A stretch of DNA of 13,674 nt from Deltaproteobacteria bacterium UBA6967 (GTDB lineage: Bacteria > SAR324 > NAC60-12), in NCBI GenBank assembly GCA_002450295.1, contig DJYX01000015.1, forward strand, positions 1 to 13,674, read 5' to 3'. Each line of letters begins with the position of its first letter. Positions within the stretch are counted from its first letter, which is position 1. Both the position numbers and the translations under genes were made by a program. Shown piece by piece: positions 7,270 through 13,674 of this stretch. The notes under the pieces are model-generated. The model was not told where the DNA came from. It worked only from the letters and a program-made list of their open reading frames with translations, and did no database searches.

Positions 7270-8733
7270 TTACATTGGGCCAATGCATTCTGGGCCTAGA
7301 TCAATGGCTTGCATTGAGGCGTCAAAACTTTTGATGATCATCTGTAGTTTAATCTCTGAATGATCTTGGTTGTCCCAAAGGTTGTCAAACTCCCCAGGAT
7401 CCTGATCCAAATCGTAGAGTTCCCCAAGACCGATTCCATGATACATCACTAGCTTGTAGCGTTCATCCCTCAGCATGGTCGCCCGCGAGTGATAGGGTTG
7501 ATTGAGGGCGTCATAGAACTCGCTACGAATATGGGGCTTGTGAAAATCTGGTTTTGCCGAACCTGAGATTATTGGCCAGAGAGATTTCCCCTGCATGTAA
7601 TTGGGCTGTTCGATCCCGCACACCTCCAGCAAGGTCGGTGTGATGTCCATCAGTTCCACCAGTGCGTCACTCTGCAGATTGCTCTTTACTTGCCCTGGCC
7701 ATGAAAAAATCAATGGAACGCGTACCAGCCCATCAAAGAATCGGCATCCTTTTTCGATCAGCCCATGGTCTCCAAGAGATTCCCCATGATCTGTGGCGTA
7801 GATGATCAGTGTATTCTCCAGTTGATTCGTGGCTTCGAGGTAATCCACTAAACGACCGAATTGATCATCGATCAGTTTAATCATTGCATAATAAGCAGCC
7901 TTGAGGGTCCAGGCGTCCTTGGCTCCAGGTGATGGCTCCGCTCCCCGAACGCTGTCTGCAGTTGGTGTTCTTGGTAGGATTGGATCACAAATATCCAGAT
8001 CCTCTGGTCGTCGAACCTTCGATTGGAAGTCGATGGGCTCCAGAATTTTCTGCTGAACCAGATCTGACTCACGAAAGAGGGGATCGGGCATCTGCTTGGG
8101 ATCAAAGAGATCACGATACTGCTGAGGTGGGTTGAAGGGAGGATGAGGATCATAGACATTGATGCTGAGAAACCAAGGTCCTTGACGCTTTTCCTGAATG
8201 AAATCAATAGCACGATCGGTTCCCCAGGTGGTTTGGTGAAACTCCGCTGGAATTCCCTGAATATCCTTCACCAACTCTTTTAGTACTCCCCCTTTTTGGT
8301 GGACCCAATCGGCATAGTCATGACCTCCCTGCCAGTCATCACGAGGCGCATGACTCCACTTGAAGAAACGGTATCCATCATCGACTCTCGGTTCCACACG
8401 CTGGAAAGAACTAGCCAAGTGTAGTTTACCCACTAGGCCGCAGTCATAGCCCTGTTCACTAAGAATTTTTGATATCAGGGGGTATTGATCTGCATAGGTA
8501 AAATTGCCATTACGCGGGGCTCTTATCGCATTTGGATAACAACCCGTAAGGAAGCTTGCACGACTTGGAGTACAGATCGGAGACTGGCAATAGTTCTTCG
8601 TGAAAGCAGTACCTCGATGTACCAATCGATCAATGTTTGGTGTGATCACATGAGGATTGTTCAGGGCACCAATCGTGTCGTAGCGTTGCTGATCAGTGCA
8701 GTACCAGAGGATATTTGGTAAATCTTTTTTCAT
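7270..8733 (-). CDS. Cytoplasmic sulfatase-superfamily hydrolase 2
   Basis: A 487-residue formylglycine-type sulfatase, clearly divergent from the one at 4971. Cys54 in CTPSRASFLTG is the formylglycine precursor and Arg58 its partner. Asp14 (CTDQQ), Lys103-x-His105 (VGKLHL), His197 (YDPHPPF), Asp315-His316 (ATDHGESLGDHG) and Lys328 complete a plausible metal and substrate site. An ATG further upstream at 8805 would add 24 residues, but that extension overlaps the divergent gene and resembles no signal peptide. I prefer the ATG at 8733, preceded by AAGAG at 6 bases, where the protein starts with MKKDLPNILW, the usual first strand. No signal peptide is present, so cytoplasmic hydrolysis is predicted. 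As with sulfatase 1, TDQ replaces TDD, leaving phosphonate monoester or phosphodiester hydrolysis possible. It is divergently transcribed from the mandelate-racemase-like gene. Confidence 0.9.
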   Translation of the reverse strand: MKKDLPNILWYCTDQQRYDTIGALNNPHVITPNIDRLVHRGTAFTKNYCQSPICTPSRASFLTGCYPNAIRAPRNGNFTYADQYPLISKILSEQGYDCGLVGKLHLASSFQRVEPRVDDGYRFFKWSHAPRDDWQGGHDYADWVHQKGGVLKELVKDIQGIPAEFHQTTWGTDRAIDFIQEKRQGPWFLSINVYDPHPPFNPPQQYRDLFDPKQMPDPLFRESDLVQQKILEPIDFQSKVRRPEDLDICDPILPRTPTADSVRGAEPSPGAKDAWTLKAAYYAMIKLIDDQFGRLVDYLEATNQLENTLIIYATDHGESLGDHGLIEKGCRFFDGLVRVPLIFSWPGQVKSNLQSDALVELMDITPTLLEVCGIEQPNYMQGKSLWPIISGSAKPDFHKPHIRSEFYDALNQPYHSRATMLRDERYKLVMYHGIGLGELYDLDQDPGEFDNLWDNQDHSEIKLQMIIKSFDASMQAIDLGPECIGPM

Positions 8734-8782
8734 TTCAAACTCTTGCTGGGATTTTGGAAAAACCGAATTATAGACGGATAAG
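8734..8782. promoter_or_regulatory. Compact divergent promoter region
   Basis: Only 49 bases separate the start codons of sulfatase 2 (minus) and the mandelate-racemase-like gene (plus), so both promoters must be squeezed in here or lie within the coding regions. TATAGA at 8769-8774 could be a plus-strand -10, but it would place transcription start almost at the ATG and no matching -35 is seen. A 15-base dyad TTTGG-N5-CCGAA (8753-8767, four of five pairs) could be a shared operator. Support is weak. Confidence 0.3.
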
Positions 8783-9883
8783 ATGAAAATACAACGCGTT
8801 GTCACGAAACATCTTGCTTTCGAGCTGGATGATCGCTTTTGGAATTCTCAGCAACGCTGGGCAAAGAAAGACATTGTTCTGGTTTTTATCGAAACGGATA
8901 ATGGACTGATTGGGGTTGGAGAAGGCTGGACGCCGGGGGCATCGCCAAAGGCTTTGATGCAAACCATCGAAGAGGATGTTGGCCCAAGATTGATTGGACA
9001 AGACCCCCGCTACCACACAAAAATTTTTGCAGAGGTTTGGAAAACAACTGCCTTGAATGCACGAAGAGGGATTCTCTCGATTGCTCTCAGTTCTGTTGAT
9101 CTCGCTCTGTGGGATTTAGTTGGAAAAGCCTTGCAGACTCCAGTTTACCAATTACTGGGAGCCTTCACAGATCAGGTACCTTGCTATGCCAGTGCTGGCT
9201 TGTACGGGAAAGGTAAGGATGAAACTGCCCTTGCGGAAGAGATGCAAGGCTACCTGGCGCAGGGGTTCAGTGATGTGAAGATGAAGGTTGGTGGCGTTCC
9301 CATAGAAGAAGACGTCAAGCGTGTCAAGGCAGTTAGAGGTGCAATTGGACCAAGAGCACGTCTGATGGTTGATGCCAACTACACCCTGAATGTTCCAAAA
9401 TCACTGAAGATGGCGCAGGCTTTTGAGCCTTACGAAATCTACTGGCTCGAAGCTCCTGTTTCACCAGATGATGTGAGTGGCCAAGCAAAGGTCAATGCTC
9501 TCAGCCCAATTCCTGTCTGTGGAAACGAAACCGAGACTGGGATTGACCGATTTCGGGAGTTGATCACTCAGCGAGCAGTCGAGTTTGTACAATTTGACAT
9601 CGCAGCCTGTGGAGGTATCTCCGAGGGACGCAGGATCGCAGACCTTGCTGCAGCGTTTCATCTTCCCTGCACCCTTCACGCTTCTTCAACTGGGATTCTT
9701 CTCGCCGCAAGCCTGCACCTGGCAGCAAGTCTGCCTAATCTCGACTCAGTTGAATACCACATGTTTCACCAGTGGCTTTTCGACAAATGTCCGTCCAGCG
9801 CCTTCAAACCTAACGCTGGGGGATTCGTTCGTCCACCAGACGGACCAGGATTTGGCCTGGAGATTCATTATGATGATCTATGA
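8783..9883 (+). CDS. Mandelate-racemase-type enolase-superfamily enzyme (racemase or acid-sugar dehydratase)
   Basis: A 366-residue enzyme with the N-terminal capping domain and (beta/alpha)7-beta barrel of the enolase superfamily, mandelate racemase (MR) subgroup. All seven catalytic or metal residues are present and sit exactly two positions after those I recall for Pseudomonas putida MR: Lys166-x-Lys168 (VKMKVG), Mg2+ ligands Asp197 (VDANY), Glu223 (LEAP) and Glu249 (GNETET), and the Asp272-His299 dyad (QFDIAACGG; TLHASS). Such enzymes abstract the proton alpha to a carboxylate to form an enediolate, then reprotonate (racemase) or lose water (sugar-acid dehydratase). Mandelate itself is not implied: most members are acid-sugar dehydratases, and the neighbours favour that. 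Glu324 (VEYH) may be the electrophilic Glu of the family. The protein is cytoplasmic, with no frameshift or missing catalytic residue. Confidence 0.92.
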   Translation: MKIQRVVTKHLAFELDDRFWNSQQRWAKKDIVLVFIETDNGLIGVGEGWTPGASPKALMQTIEEDVGPRLIGQDPRYHTKIFAEVWKTTALNARRGILSIALSSVDLALWDLVGKALQTPVYQLLGAFTDQVPCYASAGLYGKGKDETALAEEMQGYLAQGFSDVKMKVGGVPIEEDVKRVKAVRGAIGPRARLMVDANYTLNVPKSLKMAQAFEPYEIYWLEAPVSPDDVSGQAKVNALSPIPVCGNETETGIDRFRELITQRAVEFVQFDIAACGGISEGRRIADLAAAFHLPCTLHASSTGILLAASLHLAASLPNLDSVEYHMFHQWLFDKCPSSAFKPNAGGFVRPPDGPGFGLEIHYDDL

Positions 9884-9898
9884 CCTGCAACCTCTCAC
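9884..9898. other. 15-base convergent gap between the two enolase-superfamily genes
   Basis: The two enolase-superfamily genes meet tail to tail with only 15 bases between stop codons and no visible terminator. Read-through antisense transcription between them is possible. The tail-to-tail order argues against a recent tandem duplication. Confidence 0.4.
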
Positions 9899-11077
9899 TC
9901 ACTTGACAACGACACGGTCAATTTTTGTTTTTTCAATCAAATCCCAGTCATAGTCCACCCCCAAACCCGGAGACTGGGACACTTCCACCATTCCATTGGC
10001 GTTGATACAGTCCAACTCATCTGAGTAGCCATTGCGATAAATTGGCAGTTGCCAGGGATTTGGGGCAGCAGGATGGACCAGATTGACTTCATAGTAGTTA
10101 CTGCGGGAGAGGGCGGCCATCAGTTGACGCATTGCAGGACCACAAGAATGTACCTCCACATCAATTCCCATTGCTTCAGCAGCAATCGCAGCCTTGTAGC
10201 AACCGGTGATGCCTCCATCATAGTCAGGATCAACCCGACCAAAATCCGTCGCCCCAGAGATCATCAAATCTGTATGTGTCTCTACAGTGCGGACATGCTC
10301 GCCAATCATGATCGGGGTTTGAACCTTTTGCTTGAGAAGCTTATGGCCTGAAAAGCTGAGACCTCCATCTGCGAAGGGATCTTCGTACCAGAGTAGGTTG
10401 TACTCATCACAAACTTGGCCAACACGAATCGCATCGGTTAGAGTTTTTAGATGGCAAGAGGCGTCATACATCACTTCCATTTTTCCATTAACACGGTCGG
10501 CTACAGCTCTAATCATCTTCGACTCTCTTTTCGGATCTCCTTCTTTCCACCCGTGCATCTTGAAGCCTGGATAGCCAAGCTCCAAACAGCTTTCTGCAAA
10601 ATCAGCATAGGCTTCTGGGTGGCTCAACCCACCTTGCTGCTCATCCCCATGAATTGTGCTCGCATACGCAGGTAATTGCCAACGATGACCTCCCAGCATT
10701 TGGGCAATCGAGAGTCCAGAGCATTTGCCAGCTAGATCCCAAAGTGCAATGTCCAAAGCCCCAATACCAGCTTCGCCGACATGTTTGGTGAGTCTCCGCA
10801 TCGTTTGATAGTGTCTCTCCCGCTCCAAGCCTGGTTTGTTGAGGAGAGCGTGAGCCAAGGCAACACCTGCAGACATTAAGACTGTGGCCCGAGACTTTGG
10901 AGGAACATACTCTCCAACTACCCCCTCATCCGTTAAAATTCTGACACTAAATCGTTTTTGGGGTGTACCTACTCCAGGCTCGTACCAAACTCCAAATCCC
11001 GAAGGATCGGCTGCAATGTTGGGGATACTAACCTCAAAGAGTGTAAATTCGATTTCTTGAATTCTAGGACTTTGCAT
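9899..11077 (-). CDS. Enolase-superfamily enzyme with K-x-H motif (putative acid-sugar dehydratase)
   Basis: A 392-residue member of the enolase superfamily, MR-like in architecture but clearly different from the gene at 8783. The usual K-x-K base motif after strand 2 is Lys173-x-His175 (GFKMHGW). Mg2+ ligands are Asp205 (MYDAS), Glu232 (YEDPF) and Glu260 (GEHV). The opposite-face dyad is Asp283 (RVDPD) with His310 (EVHSCGP). All parts needed to stabilise an enediolate are present, so it should be active; the K-x-H change implies a different substrate or stereochemistry from a classic racemase. Together with the convergent MR-type gene it suggests two successive or alternative acid-sugar dehydrations (inference). 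Sequence before the ATG at 11077 lacks a strong Shine-Dalgarno. No signal peptide is seen. Substrate is unknown; family assignment is firm. Confidence 0.91.
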   Translation of the reverse strand: MQSPRIQEIEFTLFEVSIPNIAADPSGFGVWYEPGVGTPQKRFSVRILTDEGVVGEYVPPKSRATVLMSAGVALAHALLNKPGLERERHYQTMRRLTKHVGEAGIGALDIALWDLAGKCSGLSIAQMLGGHRWQLPAYASTIHGDEQQGGLSHPEAYADFAESCLELGYPGFKMHGWKEGDPKRESKMIRAVADRVNGKMEVMYDASCHLKTLTDAIRVGQVCDEYNLLWYEDPFADGGLSFSGHKLLKQKVQTPIMIGEHVRTVETHTDLMISGATDFGRVDPDYDGGITGCYKAAIAAEAMGIDVEVHSCGPAMRQLMAALSRSNYYEVNLVHPAAPNPWQLPIYRNGYSDELDCINANGMVEVSQSPGLGVDYDWDLIEKTKIDRVVVK

Positions 11078-11245
11078 GAGTTGGATTTGTTGAATGAGAA
11101 AAATGGTTTGTTGTGAATGACTTGACTACCTTTGGTCAGGAGATTAGGAATGCAAACTCTTTCTGTGAGCTAAGATTTCAACATGCTGATCGCACTCCCT
11201 CTTACTGATTAAATCTACCCTCCAAAATTCTTAATTGAGATAATT
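11078..11245. other. Divergent intergenic region, weak promoter candidate
   Basis: These 168 bases separate the K-x-H enolase gene from the pentapeptide gene. On the plus strand TTGACT (near 11119) is followed after 17 bases by TAGGAA, a weak -10. On the minus strand I see no convincing promoter. No ORF, RNA gene or strong hairpin was recognised. Confidence 0.3.
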
Positions 11246-11653
11246 ATGAATCAAGAAGATTTACAGAAACTTAAAGAAACCAACAGTTGCCCCACAGGAG
11301 ATTTTGAGGGAGCCGATCTATCCGGCATGGATTTGCGCCGAGCAAATCTAAGTGGCGCAGCTTTGAAAAAAGCTAATCTCAGGAATGCAGATCTGACCGA
11401 AGCAAATTTGAGCGTAGCTGACCTCACTCACGCAAATTTACAAGAAGCGAAGATTCGCCAAGCTAACCTTGAGGGTACTTTACTGGTTAATGCAGACTTA
11501 CGCCACGCTAATCTGGGCAGTGCCAACTTGATGTTCGCTGATCTCAGTAAAGCAGATTTATACAAGGCCAACTTAACCAACGCCTCCATTTCAGAGGCAA
11601 AATTTTGTAGTACGACTCTACCTGATGGGAAGATTAGCAACCGGGATTGTTGA
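11246..11653 (+). CDS. Pentapeptide-repeat protein
   Basis: A 135-residue protein made almost wholly of pentapeptide repeats of A(D/N)LxX type. Counting from Gly18 to Asp127 there are 22 consecutive pentapeptides without a break, for example ADLSG, ANLSG, ANLRN, ADLTE and ANLEG. Known structures of this family are right-handed quadrilateral beta-helices with four pentapeptides per turn, so about five and a half turns are expected. A short N-terminal cap (MNQEDLQKLKETNSCPTG) with Cys15 precedes the repeats; Cys121 and the C-terminal Cys135 are the only other cysteines. No signal peptide or transmembrane segment is present. Some relatives mimic DNA and bind gyrase, but most have no known role, and nothing here indicates one. 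It has its own upstream gap, stands apart from the metabolic genes, and a regulatory or scaffold role is only possible. Confidence 0.93.
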   Translation: MNQEDLQKLKETNSCPTGDFEGADLSGMDLRRANLSGAALKKANLRNADLTEANLSVADLTHANLQEAKIRQANLEGTLLVNADLRHANLGSANLMFADLSKADLYKANLTNASISEAKFCSTTLPDGKISNRDC

Positions 11654-11718
11654 ATAATTTTCTCCTTGATGAACTGAAAACTCTCTAAACATTAACCTGT
11701 AAACTTACCGGAAAAAAC
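11654..11718 (+). other. Gap before the Gfo/Idh gene
   Basis: Sixty-five bases lie between the pentapeptide gene and the dehydrogenase gene. There is no clear terminator after the pentapeptide stop. A CCGG at 11708-11711 running into GGA shortly before the ATG gives a modest ribosome binding site. Whether the two genes share a transcript is open. Confidence 0.3.
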
Positions 11719-12816
11719 ATGACCCCAGTCAAGGTTGGTATCATTGGATGTGGCAATATCTTTGATGCTTATCTAAACGCCTCCAAAAATTTCCCGATCT
11801 TGAACATTGCTAGTTGTGCTGACCTGAAAAGCGAACGGGCACAGGCAAAAGCGGATCAATGGGGATTGCAAGTTCAATCCATTGATTCCCTCCTCCAAGA
11901 TCAATCTATTGAGATTATCCTGAATTTGACGACTCCTGATTCTCATATCTCAGTTGCCAAACAAGTTCTAGAGAGCGGCAAGCACGTTTATACTGAAAAA
12001 CCCCTTGGTTTGAATGTCAACGAAGGAATTGAATTGCTTGCTCTCGCAAAAGATCGAGGATTACGAGTTGGTTCTGCTCCAGATACTTTTCTTGGTGGTT
12101 CGCATCAGAAAACACGACAATTGCTGGATTCTGGGAAGATTGGTGATCCCCTGGCCTGCACCGCTTTTATGATGGTTCCTGGTCATGAGTTATGGCATCC
12201 AGATCCTGACTTTTACTATCTCCCTGGAGGAGGCCCTATGCTGGACATGGGGCCTTACTACCTAACGGCTTTCATCAATCTCTTGGGTCCAGTTGCTCAG
12301 GTCACAGGCTTTGGTAAAGCGTTTCGAACTTCTAGAACAATTGCCTCTGGAGCCAGAGCTGGTCAGACAGTACCTGTCAAGACGCCTACTCATCTGAGTG
12401 GTGTTGCTGAATTTGTGAATGGGGCCCTGCTGACAATCACGATGAGTTTTGATGTATGGCAGCATACTCACCTACCGATGGAACTCTATGGAACAGAAGG
12501 TTCGATACTGATTCCGGATCCCAATCGGTTTGATGGTGAAGTCAAGTGGAGTGAAGGCAAAGCAGACTGGAACTCTGCTACGGTTGAGTTTCCCTATGCG
12601 GATGATAACTATCGAAGTATTGGTTTAGCTGACCTGGCCCAAGCGATCAGGGCCGAAAGGCCACATCGAGCTAATGGCCAGTTGGGTTTACATGTGCTTG
12701 AGATCATGACAGGCTTTCTCAAAGCCGCTGAAACCGGCGCCAGCACAAGCATGCAGACAACCTGTGAACGGCCTGCATTAATGAAGACAGATTTACCCTT
12801 TGGACAACTTGACTAA
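11719..12816 (+). CDS. Gfo/Idh/MocA-family NAD(P)-dependent oxidoreductase
   Basis: A 365-residue two-domain dehydrogenase. Residues 1 to about 120 form the Rossmann NAD(P) domain: VKVGIIGCGNIF (4-15) is the nucleotide-binding loop, with Phe where the usual third glycine or alanine sits; Asp35 (CADL) probably binds the ribose. TEKPLG (92-97) holds the family EKP motif, with Lys94 likely catalytic. The C-terminal domain has GGPMLDMGPYYL (171-182), where Asp176 and the Tyr180 region match the substrate-binding helix and Tyr replaces the common His. Members oxidise or reduce one hydroxyl of a sugar, inositol or glycoside; some make 3-keto sugars. No Tat or Sec signal, so cytoplasmic. The ThuA-like gene follows 8 bases later and is probably co-translated. 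Substrate unknown. Confidence 0.92.
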   Translation: MTPVKVGIIGCGNIFDAYLNASKNFPILNIASCADLKSERAQAKADQWGLQVQSIDSLLQDQSIEIILNLTTPDSHISVAKQVLESGKHVYTEKPLGLNVNEGIELLALAKDRGLRVGSAPDTFLGGSHQKTRQLLDSGKIGDPLACTAFMMVPGHELWHPDPDFYYLPGGGPMLDMGPYYLTAFINLLGPVAQVTGFGKAFRTSRTIASGARAGQTVPVKTPTHLSGVAEFVNGALLTITMSFDVWQHTHLPMELYGTEGSILIPDPNRFDGEVKWSEGKADWNSATVEFPYADDNYRSIGLADLAQAIRAERPHRANGQLGLHVLEIMTGFLKAAETGASTSMQTTCERPALMKTDLPFGQLD

Positions 12817-12821
12817 GAGGA
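12815..12821 (+). promoter_or_regulatory. Ribosome binding site of the ThuA-like gene
   Basis: AAGAGGA overlaps the stop codon of the Gfo/Idh gene (TAA, 12814-12816) and lies 3 bases before the ATG at 12825. The overlap supports translational coupling of the two genes and fixes the downstream start. Confidence 0.6.
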
Positions 12822-12824
12822 CAG

Positions 12825-13472
12825 ATGGCACAGAAAAAAGCGTTGATTGCTTGGGGAGGATGGGAAGGACATACACCCCAGGAGAGCACAGAAATCACAA
12901 AAGTGATTCTTGAAAATAACCACTTCGCTGTTGACGTGGTTGAGGGGACCGAAGCCTTTCGGGATCCAGATTTGTCTCGCTACAACCTGGTCGTCCCCGT
13001 AATTACAATGTCAACTATTGAAAAAGAAGAAGTTGAAAATCTTTGCCAGACTGTTGAAAAGGGTACTGGCTTGGCTGGCTTCCATGGTTGCATGTGTGAC
13101 TCCTTCCGCAACAGCGTTGACTATCAATTCATGACTGGAGGTCAGTGGGTTGCTCATCCAGGCAATATTATTGATTTTTCAGTAGAAATCCTCCCTAACG
13201 AAGATCCAATCACAGAAGGCATTCAAGATTTCCCTTACAAATCTGAGCAGTACTTCATGCATGTGGACCCATCGAATGAGGTACTGGCGACAACCACCTT
13301 CACGGGTGAGCATTGTTCCTGGGTCAAAGGGGTAAAAATGCCCGTAGTATGGAAAAGAGTGCATGGAGTAGGACGAGTCTTCTACAGTGCCTTGGGCCAT
13401 GTTGCAGAGGAATTTAAAGTCCAGGAGATGGCAACGATTTTTGAACGGGGAATGCTGTGGGCAGCACGCTAG
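12825..13472 (+). CDS. ThuA-like protein (trehalose-utilisation family, class I glutamine amidotransferase-like fold)
   Basis: A 215-residue ThuA-family protein of normal length. Family marks are ALIAWGGWEGH (6-16), TGLAGFHGCM (81-90), GGQWVAHPG (105-113), EQYF (141-144) and GRVFYSALGH (183-191). The fold resembles class I amidotransferases but lacks their Cys-His-Glu triad, and no glutaminase role is implied. Family members occur with Gfo/Idh dehydrogenases in sugar catabolic operons; ThuA/ThuB of rhizobia act on trehalose, maltitol and related sugars through 3-keto intermediates. Here the coupled Gfo/Idh gene would be the ThuB-like partner. It ends 21 bases from the convergent isomerase/epimerase gene. 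Cytoplasmic by lack of signal. Family secure, exact reaction not. Confidence 0.88.
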   Translation: MAQKKALIAWGGWEGHTPQESTEITKVILENNHFAVDVVEGTEAFRDPDLSRYNLVVPVITMSTIEKEEVENLCQTVEKGTGLAGFHGCMCDSFRNSVDYQFMTGGQWVAHPGNIIDFSVEILPNEDPITEGIQDFPYKSEQYFMHVDPSNEVLATTTFTGEHCSWVKGVKMPVVWKRVHGVGRVFYSALGHVAEEFKVQEMATIFERGMLWAAR

Positions 13473-13493
13473 TTGTTCACTGACTGAGGATCA

Positions 13494-13674
13494 CTATTGA
13501 TTCAGAGCTTCTGTTTTCTGCATCAGGAAATCGAAGCTCATCTTGATTGATGCAAAAGAGTCCCTGGTGCTCGTGTCCTGCTCCACAATGAACCACTCAC
13601 AGCCAGCCTCATCTGCTTCTCGAATGATGGCATCCCAGTTCAAACTCCCTGTACCTACTTCGCCAAAGAGAATC
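13494..13674 (-). CDS. Sugar phosphate isomerase/epimerase-type TIM barrel, C-terminal end (cut by window edge)
   Basis: The last 59 or so residues of a gene entering from the right edge. The visible protein reads GEVGTGSLNWDAIIREADEAG, then CEWFIVEQD, then SIKMSFDFL near the end. This pattern (glycine turn, L-x-W, helix, WFIVEQD with a final-strand Glu, then an S-x-x-(F/Y)L helix) is the C-terminus of the AP endonuclease 2-like barrel shared by xylose isomerase-like, IolE/IolI-like and other sugar isomerase/epimerases. The Glu of EQD is a usual metal ligand in this fold. The stop is at 13494-13496. It is convergent with the ThuA-like gene across 21 bases with no visible terminator. Such proteins often accompany Gfo/Idh and ThuA genes in oxidoreductive sugar pathways. 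Confidence 0.8.
   Translation of the reverse strand, partial: ILFGEVGTGSLNWDAIIREADEAGCEWFIVEQDTSTRDSFASIKMSFDFLMQKTEALNQ

Noticed and set aside
8734..8805. 24-residue N-terminal extension of sulfatase 2 starting at 8805
   Set aside because: It would overlap the divergent gene's start by 23 bases, does not look like a signal peptide, and an ATG at 8733 with AAGAG upstream begins right at the conserved first strand.
8783..11077. The two enolase-superfamily genes as a recent inverted duplication
   Set aside because: Their motifs (K-x-K versus K-x-H), lengths (366 versus 392) and flanking residues differ throughout. They are old paralogues, not a recent copy.

Overview
The window is a stretch of a Gram-negative bacterial chromosome with moderate G+C content. 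The cell type is inferred from a soluble periplasmic binding protein whose signal peptide has no lipobox, and from a complete tripartite tricarboxylate transporter (TTT). Gene content (TTT transport, sulfatases, paralogous enolase-superfamily enzymes, Gfo/Idh, ThuA) is typical of marine heterotrophs that use oxidised or sulfated organic matter. The sequence alone does not fix the taxon, and I do not assign one. No rRNA, tRNA, CRISPR array, transposase or integrase was seen.

Layout, left to right. (1) 1-198, minus strand: N-terminal part of a hemerythrin-domain protein cut by the window edge. (2) 199-574: a 376-base non-coding region with small inverted repeats and a possible hairpin over the ribosome binding site of the next gene. 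(3) 575-7237, plus strand: a six-gene cluster with short gaps, tctC-tctB-tctA, a LarA/DUF2088-type protein, a sulfatase-superfamily hydrolase and a GntR/FadR-type regulator. An 11-bp stem-loop separates tctC from tctB. (4) 7270-8733, minus: a second sulfatase-superfamily hydrolase, convergent with the regulator gene. (5) 8783-9883, plus: a mandelate-racemase-type enolase-superfamily enzyme, divergent from sulfatase 2 across 49 bases. (6) 9899-11077, minus: a second enolase-superfamily enzyme with a K-x-H motif, convergent with the first. (7) 11246-11653, plus: a pentapeptide-repeat protein. (8) 11719-13472, plus: a Gfo/Idh/MocA dehydrogenase and a ThuA-like protein 8 bases apart. (9) 13494-13674, minus: C-terminal end of a sugar phosphate isomerase/epimerase-type TIM barrel, cut by the window edge.

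How the genes may work together (inference). TctCBA would import an organic anion. The two sulfatase-type hydrolases lack signal peptides and would act in the cytoplasm on the imported compound. The LarA-like protein would invert or epimerise an alpha-hydroxy acid. The two enolase-superfamily enzymes would abstract an alpha proton from a carboxylate, as racemases or acid-sugar dehydratases. The GntR/FCD protein would respond to a carboxylate intermediate. The Gfo/Idh, ThuA and isomerase genes look like a second, oxidoreductive sugar module. The most interesting possibility is a pathway for a sulfated (or phospho/phosphonate-esterified) hydroxy- or sugar-acid that is taken up intact and hydrolysed inside the cell. 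The substrate is unknown.
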